Below, piece by piece: positions 43,806 to 54,957 of a DNA stretch of 64,000 bases; position 1 is the stretch's first letter; every line of letters begins with the position of its first letter. Below the pieces are notes generated by a model that was not told the DNA's origin, did no database searches, and saw only the letters and a program-made list of their open reading frames with translations. Position numbers and translations under genes: made by a program. The DNA comes from Gallionellaceae bacterium (GTDB lineage Bacteria > Pseudomonadota > Gammaproteobacteria > Burkholderiales > Gallionellaceae), in contig JAIELH010000023.1 in the NCBI GenBank assembly GCA_019753125.1, positions 52,432-116,431 of the forward strand, written 5' to 3'.

Positions 43806-45833
43806 CTAAAACCAGTTGCGTACGGTCAGCAGCACAAACACGCCGATGATCATCGAAAATGCATAGTGATAAATATAGCCCGACTGAACATGCCGCACCA
43901 CGCCGGAGAACATTCCAACCAGCTTCGCCGAGCCATTCACGATAAAGCCGTCGATAAATTTCACGTCGCCGAATTTCCATAACAGTCCGCTCGCATTGCG
44001 CGCGCCCCCGGCAAAGAACCAGTCGTTGAAACGGTCGAAGTAATACTTGTTGTCCAGCACGGTGTAGATGAGCTGAAATTTCTTCTGGATCGCCGCCGGA
44101 ATGTCCGGGCGCTTCAGATAGAAGAAAGCCGCGCTCGCGACGCCTGCGATCGCCAGCCACAACGGCAACGAGGTCAGCGAGTGCAGCGCCATCGAGAATG
44201 CACCGTGGAATTCTTCATGCATTTCGTGCAGCGCATGGTGGTGCTCGGAAATGAAAATCGCGTCGCCGAAATAACCGCCGTATAGCATCGTCTCGACCGC
44301 AACGGCGCCTATCAGCACGGACGGGATGGCCAACAGGATCAACGGCAGCGTGACTACCCACGGCGTTTCATGCGGTTTGCCGCCATGGTGCCCATGATCG
44401 TCGTGCCCGTGCTCATCATGCCCGTGGTCGTCATGCGTACTGACGGCATGATGCGCGTCATGCGGCGCCTCGTCATAGCGCTCGTTGCCGTGGAACACCA
44501 GGAAGTACATGCGGAACGAATAGAAAGCCGTGACGAACACACCCGCCACGACGGCAAAATAGGCAAAGCCTGAACCGGGCAGATGCGACAGCGCGACCGC
44601 TTCGATGATGCTGTCCTTGGAGTAGAAGCCGGAAAAGAACGGCGTACCGATCAGCGCCAGTGAACCGATCAGCGAAGTGATCCAGGTGATCGGCATGTAT
44701 TTCCTCAGGCCGCCCATGTAGCGGATGTCCTGGTTGTGGTGCATCGCGATGATCACCGAACCGGCAGCAAGGAACAGCAGCGCCTTGAAGAACGCATGGG
44801 TCATCAGGTGAAAGATCGCCACCGAGTAGGCCGATGCACCAAGCGCCACGGTCATGTAGCCGAGCTGTGACAGCGTGGAATAAGCCACGACGCGCTTGAT
44901 GTCGTTCTGGATGATGCCGAGGAAACCCATGAACAATGCGGTGATCGCACCGATTACCATGACAAAGGACAGCGCGGTTTCAGACAATTCAAACAGCGGC
45001 GACATGCGCGCCACCATGAAGATACCGGCTGTCACCATCGTTGCGGCATGGATCAGCGCGGAGATCGGCGTCGGGCCTTCCATCGAATCCGGCAGCCAGA
45101 CGTGCAACGGGAATTGCGCCGATTTACCCATCGCGCCGATGAACAGCAGGATGCAGGTTGCACTCAGCAGGTTTACCGTCATGCCGGGAATCGGTGCGAT
45201 ATCCTTGGCGTGGCTGGCGGCATTGGCGAACACAGACTGGTAGTCGAGTGTGCCGAACACCATCAATACCAGACCGATACCAAGCAGGAAACCGAAGTCG
45301 CCGACGCGATTAACCAGAAACGCCTTCAGGTTGGCGTAGATTGCCGTCGGGCGCGTATACCAGAAACCGATCAGCAAATAGGAAACCAGACCCACTGCTT
45401 CCCAGCCGAAAAACAGCTGCATGAAATTATTGGACATCACCAGCATCAGCATCGAAAAGGTGAACAGCGAGATGTAGCTGAAGAAGCGCTGGTAGCCGGG
45501 ATCTTCCTGCATGTAGCCGATCGTATAGATATGCACCATCAGCGACACGAAGGTCACCACCAGCATCATCGTGACGGTAAGCCGGTCTATCAGGAAACCC
45601 ACCTGGAAGATGGTGTCGCCGGAAGTCAGCCAGGTATAAACCGCGCCATTGAACATATGGCCATCCCACACATCCTTGAAAATCACCAGTGAGGCGGCAA
45701 AGGAAACCGCCACCAGCGCGATGGTGATGCGATGTGACCATGTGCGTCCCAGCAATTTGCCAAACAGGCCAGCGGCAATCGCTCCGGCCAGCGGAGCCAG
45801 GGGGACAAGCAGATAAAGATTTTGCATACTCAT
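43806..45833 (-). CDS. nuoL: NADH-quinone oxidoreductase subunit L, with His-rich loop
   Basis: The 675-residue subunit has the ND5 core (FLLIDRLTVTMMLVVTFVSLMVHIYTIGYM, GKSAQFPLHVWLPDSMEGPTPISALIHAATMVTAG, KRVVAYSTLSQLGYMTVALG) and the long lateral helix at the C terminus. A loop between helices at about residues 450-490 is a run of His and Asp (DDHGHDEHGHDDHGHHGGKPH), which is longer than usual and may bind metal. The start at 45833 is good. Confidence 0.96.
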   Translation of the reverse strand: MSMQNLYLLVPLAPLAGAIAAGLFGKLLGRTWSHRITIALVAVSFAASLVIFKDVWDGHMFNGAVYTWLTSGDTIFQVGFLIDRLTVTMMLVVTFVSLMVHIYTIGYMQEDPGYQRFFSYISLFTFSMLMLVMSNNFMQLFFGWEAVGLVSYLLIGFWYTRPTAIYANLKAFLVNRVGDFGFLLGIGLVLMVFGTLDYQSVFANAASHAKDIAPIPGMTVNLLSATCILLFIGAMGKSAQFPLHVWLPDSMEGPTPISALIHAATMVTAGIFMVARMSPLFELSETALSFVMVIGAITALFMGFLGIIQNDIKRVVAYSTLSQLGYMTVALGASAYSVAIFHLMTHAFFKALLFLAAGSVIIAMHHNQDIRYMGGLRKYMPITWITSLIGSLALIGTPFFSGFYSKDSIIEAVALSHLPGSGFAYFAVVAGVFVTAFYSFRMYFLVFHGNERYDEAPHDAHHAVSTHDDHGHDEHGHDDHGHHGGKPHETPWVVTLPLILLAIPSVLIGAVAVETMLYGGYFGDAIFISEHHHALHEMHEEFHGAFSMALHSLTSLPLWLAIAGVASAAFFYLKRPDIPAAIQKKFQLIYTVLDNKYYFDRFNDWFFAGGARNASGLLWKFGDVKFIDGFIVNGSAKLVGMFSGVVRHVQSGYIYHYAFSMIIGVFVLLTVRNWF

Positions 45834-45840
45834 AAGGAAA

Positions 45841-45972
45841 CCTCTAAAAATCTACTGCGCGATTCGATAGCTGCGTTGCGCGGTGCTCGCTCCTCGCCTA
45901 CACATTCGGTATGTCTCGTTCGCTGCGCTCCGTGCGCCTTGCTCTCAAATCGCTCGCTACGATTTTTAAAGG
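45841..45972. mobile_element. MITE-like element between nuoL and nuoK
   Basis: A 132-base element that begins CCTCTAAAAATC (45841-45852) and ends GATTTTTAAAGG (45961-45972), an 11/12 terminal inverted repeat. Its inner part has several GC-rich stem-loop pairs (CTCGCTCCTCGCCTACA with TGTCTCGTTCGCTGCGCTCC) and no coding capacity. It fills almost the whole gap inside the operon. Confidence 0.55.
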
Positions 45973-45985
45973 CTTCCATAACGGT

Positions 45986-46291
45986 TCAACCCTTCAAGCT
46001 ATCAAGATCATCAACATCGATGGTGTTCAGATTGCGGAACAACACCACCAGTATCGCCAGGCCGATGGCGGCTTCGGCTGCCGCCACAGTCAGGATGAAG
46101 AACACAAAGATTTGCCCTGCGACATCGTCCAGGTAATGCGAAAACGCGACAAAATTGGTATTCACCGCCAGCAGCATCATTTCGATCGACATCAGCAGCA
46201 CGATCAGATTTTTGCGGTTCAGAAAGATGCCGAGCACGCTGACGGCAAACAGCACGGCGCTTAGCACCAGATAATGTGAAAGGGTCAACAT
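45986..46291 (-). CDS. nuoK: NADH-quinone oxidoreductase subunit K
   Basis: The 101-residue membrane subunit has the conserved Glu residues in the second and third helices ([25 protein letters not shown] and [25 protein letters not shown]). Its size and motifs are diagnostic of NuoK/ND4L. It lies between the MITE-like element and nuoJ. Confidence 0.96.
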   Translation of the reverse strand: MLTLSHYLVLSAVLFAVSVLGIFLNRKNLIVLLMSIEMMLLAVNTNFVAFSHYLDDVAGQIFVFFILTVAAAEAAIGLAILVVLFRNLNTIDVDDLDSLKG

Positions 46292-46321
46292 ATTGTCCTT
46301 CTCGCTCCCTTGATTGATTCT

Positions 46322-46347
46322 GTAGGCCGGGTTGAAACCCGGCCTAC
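46322..46347. repeat. REP-like palindrome forming the nuoJ stop codon
   Basis: A perfect 12-base stem, GTAGGCCGGGTT (46322-46333) and AACCCGGCCTAC (46336-46347), overlaps the nuoJ stop codon (46344-46346). A T-run lies on the + strand side only, so it is not a canonical terminator for the nuo transcript. Confidence 0.6.
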
Positions 46348-46946
46348 TTTTTGCTCTCGCTCTTCATCCTCACGATGCGCACACGATCCGATCTCTTCAC
46401 CGCAATCTGATCGGGTATCACCTGCGATTTGGAATCCTTGCGCCGGCGCAAGGTCAGCGCGATTGCCGCGACCATCGCCACCAACAACAACACCGCAGCA
46501 ATCTCAAACGGATAGACATAATCGGTATAAATCAAACGCCCCAGTTGCTTGGTATTGCTGAAATCGGCTGCGTGTTTGACCAGCTTGCCGCCGGGCGCCT
46601 CGGGTGAACCCAGCACCCAGATCATCTGGAATGCCATCAAACCGGCCAGCAGCGCGCCGAACGGCAGCCAGCGCCAGAAACCTTCGCGCAGCCGCACCAG
46701 ATTGATATCCAGCATCATCACGACAAACAGGAACAGCACCATCACCGCGCCGACATAGACCAGCACCAGCGTAATAGCCAGGAATTCCGCCTCGAGCAAC
46801 ATCCAGATGCCTGACGCGCTGATGAACGCCAGCACCAGGAACAACACCGCATGCACCGGATTGCGCGCGGTAATCACGCGCAGCGCGGCGAACAGCGTCA
46901 ACGCGGCGAATACGTAAAACACGACGGTCTCGAAATTCATCATCAA
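46344..46946 (-). CDS. nuoJ: NADH-quinone oxidoreductase subunit J
   Basis: A 200-residue subunit with five helices; the third contains [25 protein letters not shown], the pi-bulge helix of NuoJ/ND6. Its C-terminal part ([34 protein letters not shown]) is basic and may be slightly extended. The stop codon is built into the palindrome described above, which may have altered the original end. Confidence 0.95.
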   Translation of the reverse strand: MMMNFETVVFYVFAALTLFAALRVITARNPVHAVLFLVLAFISASGIWMLLEAEFLAITLVLVYVGAVMVLFLFVVMMLDINLVRLREGFWRWLPFGALLAGLMAFQMIWVLGSPEAPGGKLVKHAADFSNTKQLGRLIYTDYVYPFEIAAVLLLVAMVAAIALTLRRRKDSKSQVIPDQIAVKRSDRVRIVRMKSESKK

Positions 46947-46966
46947 TAAACCCTTTAAAATTTCTG

Positions 46967-47055
46967 AGAAGGGGGAAGGGGAAAGGGGGAAGGGTAAAAC
47001 CCTAGCACCGCTTTGCGTTTTTCGCTTTTCACCCTTCTCCCTTCCCTCTTATCCC
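46967..47055. repeat. GAAGGG-type palindromic repeat between nuoJ and nuoI
   Basis: Purine-rich GAAGGG units and a complementary ACCCTTCTCCCTTCC arm lie in the gap and just before the nuoI stop. The same unit appears at 27558-27636. Confidence 0.45.
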
Positions 47056-47544
47056 TTATCTGTATTTCGCATCGGCGGCACGATCCCTGGCAATCTGTTC
47101 TTCATGCTTGTCGCCGTGCGCCAGCAGCATATCCTTTGTGTAGTACAGATCGCCCTTTTTCTCACCGTGATAATCGAACACACGGGTTTCGACAATCGCA
47201 TCCACCGGGCAGGATTCCTCGCAAAAACCGCAGAAAATGCACTTGGTCAGGTCGATATCGTATTGGGTGGTGCGGCGCGTGCCGTCCTCGCGCTCGGCCA
47301 CTTCAATCTTGATCGCCAGCGCCGGGCAGACTGCTTCGCACAGTTTGCAACCGATGCAGCGCTCTTCGCCGTTCGCATAGCGGCGTTGCGCATGCAGGCC
47401 GCGGAAGCGGAAGCTTTGCGGGGTTTGTTCATCGGGGTACTGCACCGTGATCTTGCGCGCGAAAAAATACCGCCCGGTCACTGCCATACCCATCAACAAC
47501 TCGTAGAGCAGGAAGGTTTTAAAAAATTTTGTAATCATCTGCAT
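47056..47544 (-). CDS. nuoI: NADH-quinone oxidoreductase subunit I
   Basis: The start at ATG 47544 has GGAGGAG just upstream and gives 162 residues ([20 protein letters not shown]); the longer frame is an artefact of overlap with nuoH. Two [4Fe-4S] motifs are clear: [12 protein letters not shown] and [18 protein letters not shown], which form clusters N6a and N6b that hand electrons to NuoB. Confidence 0.96.
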   Translation of the reverse strand: MQMITKFFKTFLLYELLMGMAVTGRYFFARKITVQYPDEQTPQSFRFRGLHAQRRYANGEERCIGCKLCEAVCPALAIKIEVAEREDGTRRTTQYDIDLTKCIFCGFCEESCPVDAIVETRVFDYHGEKKGDLYYTKDMLLAHGDKHEEQIARDRAADAKYR

Positions 47545-47561
47545 ATTATTCTCCTCCGCCC

Positions 47562-48602
47562 TTACCAAACCCAGAGCGGGGTCTGCATCCACGCGGCGAC
47601 CACAACGACCCAGACGATCGTGATCGGAATGAACACCTTCCAGCCAAGCCGCATCAACTGATCATAGCGGTAGCGCGGGAAGGTCGCGCGGAACCACAGG
47701 AACAGGAACAGGACGAAGGAAACCTTGCCCAGCAGCCAGACAAAGCTGTCCGGCAGGAACGGCAACGGCGACAGCCATCCACCCAGGAACATGATCGAGG
47801 TAAGAAAGGCGATCAGGATCATGTTGGCGTACTCGGCCAGGAAGAACAGCGCAAACGCCATGCCGGAGTATTCCACATGGAAGCCTGCGACGATTTCCGA
47901 CTCGCCTTCAGCCATATCGAACGGCGCGCGATTGGTTTCCGCGACACCGGCAATCAGGTACACAAGAAACATCGGGAACAGCGGCAACATGTACCAGTTG
48001 AGCAAGCCGAAAGAGCCCTGCTGTCCGCGCACGATGTCGCTCAGGTTCATGCTCTGCGATGCCATCAGCACGCATACCAGCGCGAAGCCCATTGCGATCT
48101 CATACGACACGATCTGTGCTGCGGAACGCACCGCACCAAGGAACGCATACTTGGAGTTGGATGCCCAGCCGGCGATGATGATGCCGTACACGCCCAGCGA
48201 AGTCATCGCCAGAACATAGAGCAACCCGGCATTGACATTCGCCAGCGTCATGCCGTCGCTGAACGGCACAACCGCCCAAGCCGCCAGCGACGGGGCCAGC
48301 GCCATGATCGGAGCCAGCACAAACAGGAATTTGTCCGAGCCGCTTGGAATGATGATTTCCTTGAACAACAACTTGAGCCCGTCGGCAAGCGGTTGCAGCA
48401 AGCCGTAAGGGCCGACGCGGTTCGGGCCGATGCGAATCTGCATGTAGCCGATGACCTTGCGCTCCGCCAGCGTCAGATAGGCGACCGCGCCCATCATCGG
48501 CAGAATGATCAGCATTATTTTTACCAGCGTCCAGATCGGTAACCAAGCGGAACCGAGCAGGTTTTGCCCCGCCTGTTGCAGGGTTTGCAGCAATTCCATC
48601 AT
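47562..48602 (-). CDS. nuoH: NADH-quinone oxidoreductase subunit H
   Basis: The 346-residue quinone-site membrane subunit with the ND1 motifs [34 protein letters not shown] and [27 protein letters not shown]. It starts within the nuoG stop (ATGA). Confidence 0.97.
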   Translation of the reverse strand: MMELLQTLQQAGQNLLGSAWLPIWTLVKIMLIILPMMGAVAYLTLAERKVIGYMQIRIGPNRVGPYGLLQPLADGLKLLFKEIIIPSGSDKFLFVLAPIMALAPSLAAWAVVPFSDGMTLANVNAGLLYVLAMTSLGVYGIIIAGWASNSKYAFLGAVRSAAQIVSYEIAMGFALVCVLMASQSMNLSDIVRGQQGSFGLLNWYMLPLFPMFLVYLIAGVAETNRAPFDMAEGESEIVAGFHVEYSGMAFALFFLAEYANMILIAFLTSIMFLGGWLSPLPFLPDSFVWLLGKVSFVLFLFLWFRATFPRYRYDQLMRLGWKVFIPITIVWVVVVAAWMQTPLWVW

Positions 48603-51016
48603 GCCCCATCTCCAGTTTGACCAGCGGCTTGGCTGCCGTCTTTGGGCAGCTTAGCCGAATGGCCAGTTGTTATATCAATCGGTTCCACAGTGATTGTTCC
48701 AAACATCGCACCGAGCGCTGCCGTGGCCGGATGGCCCGCAGCCACGCGTGCTGTGCCGGCAGGCATCGTATCATCCGCATGTACTGCCAGGCACACGCTC
48801 GCATTACCCTGGCTCACCTTCACGGTGCCGCCAGGCTGCACACCAAGTTTCCGCAATTCGTTGCTGTTCAGCACGACACCCGGCGTTGCCGCATCATGCG
48901 TCATTTGCAGCGCAGCGGCGCGGCGCACCAATGCATCGGCAGCATAAATCGGCACATCGCTGACACGCTGCAAGCCCGCGCTCTTGGCGCCTGAAACGGA
49001 TTGCAACGAGATGCCCTCGACATGGTTATTCAACCTGTCAGCCACGTTCGATCCGGACAGCGCCTCATCACGCACGTCCTCGCTGGAGTCATAATCAAAC
49101 CCGCACATGTCGAGCAAATTGCCCAGCACGCGCAATACCTTCCAGGCCGGACGCGCCTCTCCGAGCGGTTTCACCGCCCCCTTGAAACTCTGCACACGCC
49201 CTTCGATGTTCACGAATGTGCCCGAGGTTTCGGTGAACGGTGCGACCGGCAATAACACATCGGCATAATCGGTGGCGCGGTGTTTATAAGCGGACAGCGC
49301 CACCACCAGGTCGGCCGCATACATCGCGTCCAGCGCCTGTTGTGGGTTATGCATATCCAGTTCCGGTTCGACATTCAGCAGGATGTAGGCCTTGCGCGGC
49401 GATGCCAGCATCTGTGCGGCATTTATGCCCTGCACGTCACCGCCAAACGGTACTGCCCCCGCCAGATAACCGCCGACACTGTTTGCCGCCTCGCCGAGAA
49501 AGCCGAATTTCGCGCCGCACAAGACAGCGATCCGCTCCGCCAGCACGGCGATCTGCGCCGCCTGCGGATGCTGCTGCGCAAAGTTGCCGAGCAGCACTGC
49601 CGCACGCTCGCCGCTCGCCAAGCTCTTCGCGATCGCAGCCGCTTCGGCGCCAACCTGAACATCCGGCACGCCTTGGATACTCTGCTGTTTCTCTGCGGCC
49701 AGCGCCTTCAGAACTTGCGCCAATGTGCTCGCCAGTTCGCTTGGTGCGACAATGGCCTTGCCGGTGACCTTCATCAACAGGTCATCGTCGGCAGAATGAA
49801 CGATGTTGGCCTGCGCGCCCTTCTTGACCGCCTGGCGCACACGATGCGCGAGCAGCGGGTGATCCTTGCGCAGAAAGCTGCCGACAATCAGGAAGCGATC
49901 GCGGGTATTGATCTCGGCGACCGGCATGCCAAGCCACGGCACGCCTGCCTGTTTGCCATCCGCGCCGAAGTCGGACTGGCGCAAGCGGAAATCCACATTG
50001 CCGCTGCCAAGGCCCCGTACGAGTCTTTGCAACAGGTAGAGTTCTTCGAGCGTGCTGTGCGGCGTCGCCAACGCGGCGATCTGGTCCACCCCGGCAACCT
50101 GTGCCACCTGGCGCAGGCCGCTCGCGACGTATTCCAGCGCGACCTGCCACTCGACCTCCTGCCACTTGCCGTCCTGCTTGAGCATCGGCTTGGTCAAACG
50201 CTCTGCCGAGTTCAGCCCTTCATAGCTGAACCGGTCCTTGTCGGAAATCCAGCATTCGTTGATCGCCTCGTTCTCGATCGGCGTAACGCGCATCACCTTG
50301 TTGTTTTTTACGTGCACCGCCAGATTGGAACCCAGGCTATCGTGCGGGCTGACCGACTTGCGCCGCGACAATTCCCAGCTGCGCGCGGTGTAGCGGAACG
50401 GCTTGCTGGTCAACGCGCCCACCGGGCACAGGTCGATCATGTTGCCGGACAATTCGGAATCCACCGAGCTGTTCACAAAGCTCATGATCTGGGAATGCTC
50501 GCCACGGAATGCCATGCCCATTTCCATGATGCCGGCGATTTCCTGCCCGAAGCGCACGCAACGGGTACACTGGATGCAGCGGCTCATTTCCTTGGTGGAC
50601 ACCAGTGCGCCGATATCCTTGTGCGTCACGACGCGTTTTTCTTCGCTATAGCGTGAGGTACTTCCGCCGTAACCGACGGCGATGTCCTGCAACTGGCATT
50701 CGCCGCCCTGATCGCAGATCGGGCAATCCAGCGGGTGATTGATTAGCAGGAATTCCATTACGCCCTGTTGCGCCTTGACTGCCATGTCGGAATGGGTGTG
50801 CACCTTCATGCCTTCGGCAGCCGGTGTGGCACAGGCGGGAAGCGGCTTGGGTGTCTTTTCCACCTCGACCAGGCACATGCGGCAATTTGCCGAGATCGAT
50901 AATTTCTTGTGATAGCAGAAGTGCGGAATATAAACGCCCACTTTCTGCGCCGCATCCATGATCGTGGAGCCACGTTCAGTTTGAACCGGTTTGCCGTCAA
51001 TTTCGAGATTAATCAT
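48599..51016 (-). CDS. nuoG: NADH-quinone oxidoreductase subunit G
   Basis: The 805-residue subunit has an N-terminal [2Fe-2S] ferredoxin domain ([21 protein letters not shown] region) with further CxxC clusters ([35 protein letters not shown]) and a molybdopterin-oxidoreductase-like second half that lacks a cofactor-binding role in complex I. It is 200 bases from nuoF, with a REP-like element between. Confidence 0.96.
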   Translation of the reverse strand: MINLEIDGKPVQTERGSTIMDAAQKVGVYIPHFCYHKKLSISANCRMCLVEVEKTPKPLPACATPAAEGMKVHTHSDMAVKAQQGVMEFLLINHPLDCPICDQGGECQLQDIAVGYGGSTSRYSEEKRVVTHKDIGALVSTKEMSRCIQCTRCVRFGQEIAGIMEMGMAFRGEHSQIMSFVNSSVDSELSGNMIDLCPVGALTSKPFRYTARSWELSRRKSVSPHDSLGSNLAVHVKNNKVMRVTPIENEAINECWISDKDRFSYEGLNSAERLTKPMLKQDGKWQEVEWQVALEYVASGLRQVAQVAGVDQIAALATPHSTLEELYLLQRLVRGLGSGNVDFRLRQSDFGADGKQAGVPWLGMPVAEINTRDRFLIVGSFLRKDHPLLAHRVRQAVKKGAQANIVHSADDDLLMKVTGKAIVAPSELASTLAQVLKALAAEKQQSIQGVPDVQVGAEAAAIAKSLASGERAAVLLGNFAQQHPQAAQIAVLAERIAVLCGAKFGFLGEAANSVGGYLAGAVPFGGDVQGINAAQMLASPRKAYILLNVEPELDMHNPQQALDAMYAADLVVALSAYKHRATDYADVLLPVAPFTETSGTFVNIEGRVQSFKGAVKPLGEARPAWKVLRVLGNLLDMCGFDYDSSEDVRDEALSGSNVADRLNNHVEGISLQSVSGAKSAGLQRVSDVPIYAADALVRRAAALQMTHDAATPGVVLNSNELRKLGVQPGGTVKVSQGNASVCLAVHADDTMPAGTARVAAGHPATAALGAMFGTITVEPIDITTGHSAKLPKDGSQAAGQTGDGA

Positions 51017-51089
51017 TGCTCACTCAATCCTTCAGCTTTACACCAACGGGCATGACAATTTGCCACCCCTGATAATGAAATCCGCCATG

Positions 51090-51215
51090 CCCGTTTCCCT
51101 CTCCCCAACCCTCTGGGTGAAACAACTAGCCATTCGACTAGGCTGCAAACAACCGCAGCCAAGTCGCTGGTTATCCCGCAAGCGGGCGAGGGAGCGAACG
51201 TGTCGCTGTGCGACC
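51090..51215. repeat. REP-type element between nuoG and nuoF
   Basis: CCCTCTCCCCAACCCTCTGGG and, 80 bases on, CCCGCAAGCGGGCGAGGGAGCGAACGTGTCGCT. The pattern AGGGAGCGAACGTGTCGCT matches the glnE insertion (AGGGAGCAATCGAGTCGCT), showing that these belong to one family. The gap between two genes of one operon contains nothing else. Confidence 0.6.
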
Positions 51216-51216
51216 T

Positions 51217-52482
51217 TCACACCAAACAACGCTTGTGTTCGATGTGATATTCAAATTCGTCGCGGAAGCTCTTCAACATGCCCTGCACCGGCCATACTGC
51301 CGCTTCACCCAGCGCGCAGATCGTGCGTCCGGCGATATTCCCGCCCACGCTCAACAGCAGATCGAGGTCTTCCTTGCGCCCTTCGCCATGCTCGATGCGA
51401 TGCACGATGCGGTACAGCCAGCCGGTACCCTCGCGGCACGGCGTGCATTGGCCGCAGGATTCTTCGTAGTAGAAATAAGACAGGCGTTCGAGCGCGCGCA
51501 CCATGCAGGTCGTCTCATCCATCACGATCACCGCGCCGCTGCCGAGGCCGGAACCCGCCTTCTGGATGGAATCGTAGTCCATCGTCAGTTCCATCATGAC
51601 CTCGCCGGTCAGCACCGGCATCGATGAGCCGCCGGGAATCACGGCCTTGAGCTTGTGCCCGTGGCGCACCCCGCCGGCCATTTCCAGCAGCTTGCTGAAC
51701 GGCGTGCCCATCGGCACTTCAAAATTACCGGGGTTATTCACATGCCCAGAAACCGAAAATAATTTTGTGCCGCCGTTGTTCGGCTTGCCCAGTTCGAGGA
51801 ACTTTTGCCCGCCGTTGTTGATGATGTAGGGGATGCTGGAAAACGTCTCGGTGTTGTTGATCGTGGTCGGCTTGCCATACAATCCGAAGCTGGCGGGAAA
51901 CGGCGGCTTGAAGCGCGGCTGGCCCTTCTTGCCTTCGATCGACTCCAGCAAGGCGGTTTCTTCGCCGCATACATAGGCGCCATAGCCCAAGTGATTGTGC
52001 AGGTCAAAACAGAAATCGGTGCCCAGAATGTTGTTGCCCAGATACCCGGCCTTGCGTGCGATTTCGCAGGCTTCTTCCATGCGTTCGTAGGCCTCGAAAA
52101 TTTCGCCATGCACGTAGTTGTAGCCAGTCTTGACGCCCATCGTGTAGGCGGCGATCGCCATGCCCTCGATCAGCAGGTGCGGGTTGTAACGCAGGATGTC
52201 CCAGTCCTTGCAGGTGCCGGGCTCGCCTTCGTCGGTGTTGCACACGATGTACTTGTCGCCGTCAAAATTGCGCGGCATAAAGCTCCACTTCAGTCCGGTC
52301 GGAAAACCGGCGCCGCCGCGTCCGCGCAATGCCGACAGCTTGACCTCGGCGATGATCGCATCGGGCGACATCTTTTCCGTCAGCACCTTGCGCAACGCCT
52401 GATAACCGCCAACCTTGAGATAGTTTTCCAGCGTCCAGGGCTGGTCAAACTCCATCGTTGTGTATATGACCGGGCCTCTCAT
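51217..52482 (-). CDS. nuoF: NADH-quinone oxidoreductase subunit F
   Basis: The 421-residue subunit binds NADH and FMN ([46 protein letters not shown]) and a [4Fe-4S] cluster ([16 protein letters not shown]). It starts within the nuoE stop (ATGA). Confidence 0.97.
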   Translation of the reverse strand: MRGPVIYTTMEFDQPWTLENYLKVGGYQALRKVLTEKMSPDAIIAEVKLSALRGRGGAGFPTGLKWSFMPRNFDGDKYIVCNTDEGEPGTCKDWDILRYNPHLLIEGMAIAAYTMGVKTGYNYVHGEIFEAYERMEEACEIARKAGYLGNNILGTDFCFDLHNHLGYGAYVCGEETALLESIEGKKGQPRFKPPFPASFGLYGKPTTINNTETFSSIPYIINNGGQKFLELGKPNNGGTKLFSVSGHVNNPGNFEVPMGTPFSKLLEMAGGVRHGHKLKAVIPGGSSMPVLTGEVMMELTMDYDSIQKAGSGLGSGAVIVMDETTCMVRALERLSYFYYEESCGQCTPCREGTGWLYRIVHRIEHGEGRKEDLDLLLSVGGNIAGRTICALGEAAVWPVQGMLKSFRDEFEYHIEHKRCLV

Positions 52483-52958
52483 GATTTGTCCAGCTCCGCC
52501 AAAATTTGATCGACTTTATCTTTGTTCAGGAAGCCACAAAGCCTCTTGTTGTCGATGGTGAGTACCGGTGCGTCTTTGCACGCACCCATGCACTCGCCTT
52601 CGCGCAGGCCATATTTACCGTCCGCAGTCACCTCGCCCAACCCGATGCCCAATTTGGATTGCAGGTAAGCCACCGTATCGCCCGACCCGCACAACGTGCA
52701 GGAGAGATTGGTGCATACGGTAAGCGTATGCTTGCCCATCGGCTTCAGGTTGTACATGTGGTAGAAGGTCGCCACTTCGTATACCGCCATCTTCGGCATA
52801 CCGAGATAGTCCGCGACATCGGCCATGTCATCGGTGGCAATCCAGCCCTTTTCATCCTGCACAAAACGCAACGCGGCCATCACCGCAGACTGCTTCTGGT
52901 CAGCCGGATACTTCTTCAACTCGCGGTTGATTCTGGTTTGTATTTGTTCGGATAACAT
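52479..52958 (-). CDS. nuoE: NADH-quinone oxidoreductase subunit E
   Basis: Start at ATG 52958 overlaps the nuoD stop by one base and gives a normal 159-residue protein; the longer frame has no conserved start. The thioredoxin-like [2Fe-2S] domain has [20 protein letters not shown] and [13 protein letters not shown] as ligand motifs (C-x4-C and CxxxC). It pairs with NuoF. Confidence 0.96.
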   Translation of the reverse strand: MLSEQIQTRINRELKKYPADQKQSAVMAALRFVQDEKGWIATDDMADVADYLGMPKMAVYEVATFYHMYNLKPMGKHTLTVCTNLSCTLCGSGDTVAYLQSKLGIGLGEVTADGKYGLREGECMGACKDAPVLTIDNKRLCGFLNKDKVDQILAELDKS

Positions 52959-54211
52959 TAGCGGTCTACCTCGCCAAAAACGATGTCCTGCGTGCCAATA
53001 ATGGTTACCACGTCGGCGATCATGTGACCCCGGCACATCTCGTCCAGCGCAGACATGTGCGCAAAACCGGGAGCGCGTATTTTCATGCGATAAGGTTTGT
53101 TCGCGCCGTCGGAAACCAGATAAATGCCGAACTCTCCCTTGGGATGTTCCACCGCCGCATAAGCTTCGCCGGCAGGCACATGCATACCTTCGGTGAACAG
53201 CTTGAAGTGGTGGATCAATTCTTCCATGTTCTGCTTCATCGCCTCGCGCTTCGGTGGCGAGAACTTGTGATTGGACGCCATCACCGGCCCCGGGTTAGCG
53301 CGCAACCAGGCAATACATTGTTTGATGATGCGGTTGGATTGGCGCATTTCTTCGATGCGCACCAGATAGCGGTCATAAGAATCGCCGGTGACGCCTACCG
53401 GGATATCAAAATCGAGGCGGTCGTAAACTTCATAGGGCTGTTTCTTGCGCAAATCCCATTCGACACCGGAACCGCGCAGCATCGGCCCGGTCAATCCCAG
53501 CGCCAGCGCGCGTTCCGGCGTAACCACACCGATACCGACGGTGCGCTGCTTCCAGATGCGGTTGTCGGTCAGCAGCGTCTCGTATTCATCGACAAAACCG
53601 GGGAAGCGATTGGTGAAATCTTCCAGAAAATCGAGCAGCGAACCCTGGCGGTTCTCGTTCAGCTTCTTGACCGCCGCAGCATTGTGTATCTTGGATGGAT
53701 GATATTGCGGCATCGTGTCCGGCAAATCGCGATACACCCCGCCCGGGCGATAGTATGCGGCATGCAGGCGCGCGCCGGACACCGCCTCATAGGCGTCCAT
53801 CAGGTCTTCGCGTTCACGGAAACAGTACAGGAATATCGTCATCGCGCCGATGTCCAGCCCGTGTGCGCCCAGCCACAACAGGTGGTTCAGGATGCGCGTG
53901 ATCTCATCGAACATCACGCGGATGTACTGGGCGCGCAACGGCACCTCGATGCCCGCCAGTTTCTCGACCGCCATCACATAAGCATGCTCGTTGCTCATCA
54001 TCGAAACGTAGTCGAGCCGGTCCATATAAGGGAGGCTCTGCAGGAAGGTCTTGTGCTCGGCGAGTTTTTCGGTGCCACGGTGTAGCAGGCCGATATGCGG
54101 ATCGGCACGTTCGACGACTTCGCCGTCCAGCTCCAGCACCAGACGCAGCACACCGTGCGCCGCAGGATGCTGCGGGCCAAAATTCATAGTGTAGTTTTTA
54201 ATTTCAGCCAT
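52958..54211 (-). CDS. nuoD: NADH-quinone oxidoreductase subunit D
   Basis: The 417-residue 49-kDa subunit carries the quinone-site motifs ([47 protein letters not shown] at the C terminus). The ATG at 54211 is preceded by AGGCGGA. The 143-base gap to nuoC holds an extra copy of the first 11 codons (see the separate entry). Confidence 0.97.
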   Translation of the reverse strand: MAEIKNYTMNFGPQHPAAHGVLRLVLELDGEVVERADPHIGLLHRGTEKLAEHKTFLQSLPYMDRLDYVSMMSNEHAYVMAVEKLAGIEVPLRAQYIRVMFDEITRILNHLLWLGAHGLDIGAMTIFLYCFREREDLMDAYEAVSGARLHAAYYRPGGVYRDLPDTMPQYHPSKIHNAAAVKKLNENRQGSLLDFLEDFTNRFPGFVDEYETLLTDNRIWKQRTVGIGVVTPERALALGLTGPMLRGSGVEWDLRKKQPYEVYDRLDFDIPVGVTGDSYDRYLVRIEEMRQSNRIIKQCIAWLRANPGPVMASNHKFSPPKREAMKQNMEELIHHFKLFTEGMHVPAGEAYAAVEHPKGEFGIYLVSDGANKPYRMKIRAPGFAHMSALDEMCRGHMIADVVTIIGTQDIVFGEVDR

Positions 54212-54219
54212 GATTCCGC

Positions 54220-54345
54220 CTATCTCGACGCCAAATTCAACATGCGTTCACTATGCATTTCAGTGAAGGCTAACTTGCGCAAGCAAGTTAAGCCCGCAGG
54301 GCGGCCGCAACTAAAGTTCATTGTGTAGTTTTTTATTTCTGCCAT
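54220..54345 (-). CDS. Small ORF duplicating the nuoD N terminus
   Basis: A 41-codon frame that starts [11 protein letters not shown], the same first 11 residues as NuoD, but then diverges ([10 protein letters not shown]...) and ends in TAG ten bases before the true nuoD start. Compared with nuoD, the 33 bases differ only at four synonymous third positions. A good AAGGA ribosome binding site lies ten bases after the nuoC stop. It is either a relic of the ancestral nuoD start, displaced by a later insertion, or a recombination scar; it is not known whether it is translated. Confidence 0.55.
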   Translation of the reverse strand: MAEIKNYTMNFSCGRPAGLTCLRKLAFTEMHSERMLNLASR

Positions 54346-54355
54346 AACCGTGTCC

Positions 54356-54949
54356 TTAGCAACCGTAGGTTTCTTCGCGCACGATGCGTGGCGTCACTTC
54401 GCGCGGCTCAACTGTCACCGGCTGATACACCACACGCTGCTGTTCCGGGTCGTAACGCATTTCCACATGTCCGGACAACGGGAAGTCTTTGCGGAACGGG
54501 TTTCCGGCAAAACCATAATCGGTCAGGATGCGGCGCAGATCCGGATGCCCGGTGAACACGATGCCATACAGATCGAAAGCCTCGCGCTCGAACCAGTTCG
54601 CCCCGGCCCAAATGCCCACTACCGATTCCAGCACCGGAAAATCGTCGTCCTCGGCAAAGACTCGCGCCCGCAGGCGCACGTTATGCGTTACCGAAAGCAA
54701 GTGGTAGACCACTGCGAAACGCTTGCCTTGCCAGGCATCATCACCGTAAGTGGAATAATCCATGCCGCACAGATCGGTCATCTGCTCGAAGCGCAATTCC
54801 GGCGCATCACGCAAACCTGCAAGCACATCCAGCATGGCATCGGCCTTGACTACAACAGTCAACTCGCCCAATTTTTCATCAATACTGCTCAGTTTATCGC
54901 CAAACAAACCAGCCAGATTGTTGCTCAACTTGCTCAAATCAGCAGCCAT
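54356..54949 (-). CDS. nuoC: NADH-quinone oxidoreductase subunit C
   Basis: The 197-residue 30-kDa subunit of the peripheral arm, with the conserved [63 protein letters not shown] and [16 protein letters not shown]. Overlap or close spacing with nuoB and a normal size support it. Confidence 0.97.
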   Translation of the reverse strand: MAADLSKLSNNLAGLFGDKLSSIDEKLGELTVVVKADAMLDVLAGLRDAPELRFEQMTDLCGMDYSTYGDDAWQGKRFAVVYHLLSVTHNVRLRARVFAEDDDFPVLESVVGIWAGANWFEREAFDLYGIVFTGHPDLRRILTDYGFAGNPFRKDFPLSGHVEMRYDPEQQRVVYQPVTVEPREVTPRIVREETYGC

Positions 54950-54957
54950 AGTTCACC

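Noticed and set aside
46322..46355. Intrinsic terminator between nuoK and nuoJ
   Set aside because: The stem is perfect but the T-run lies on the other strand, so it would not end the nuo transcript; a REP-like repeat is the better reading.
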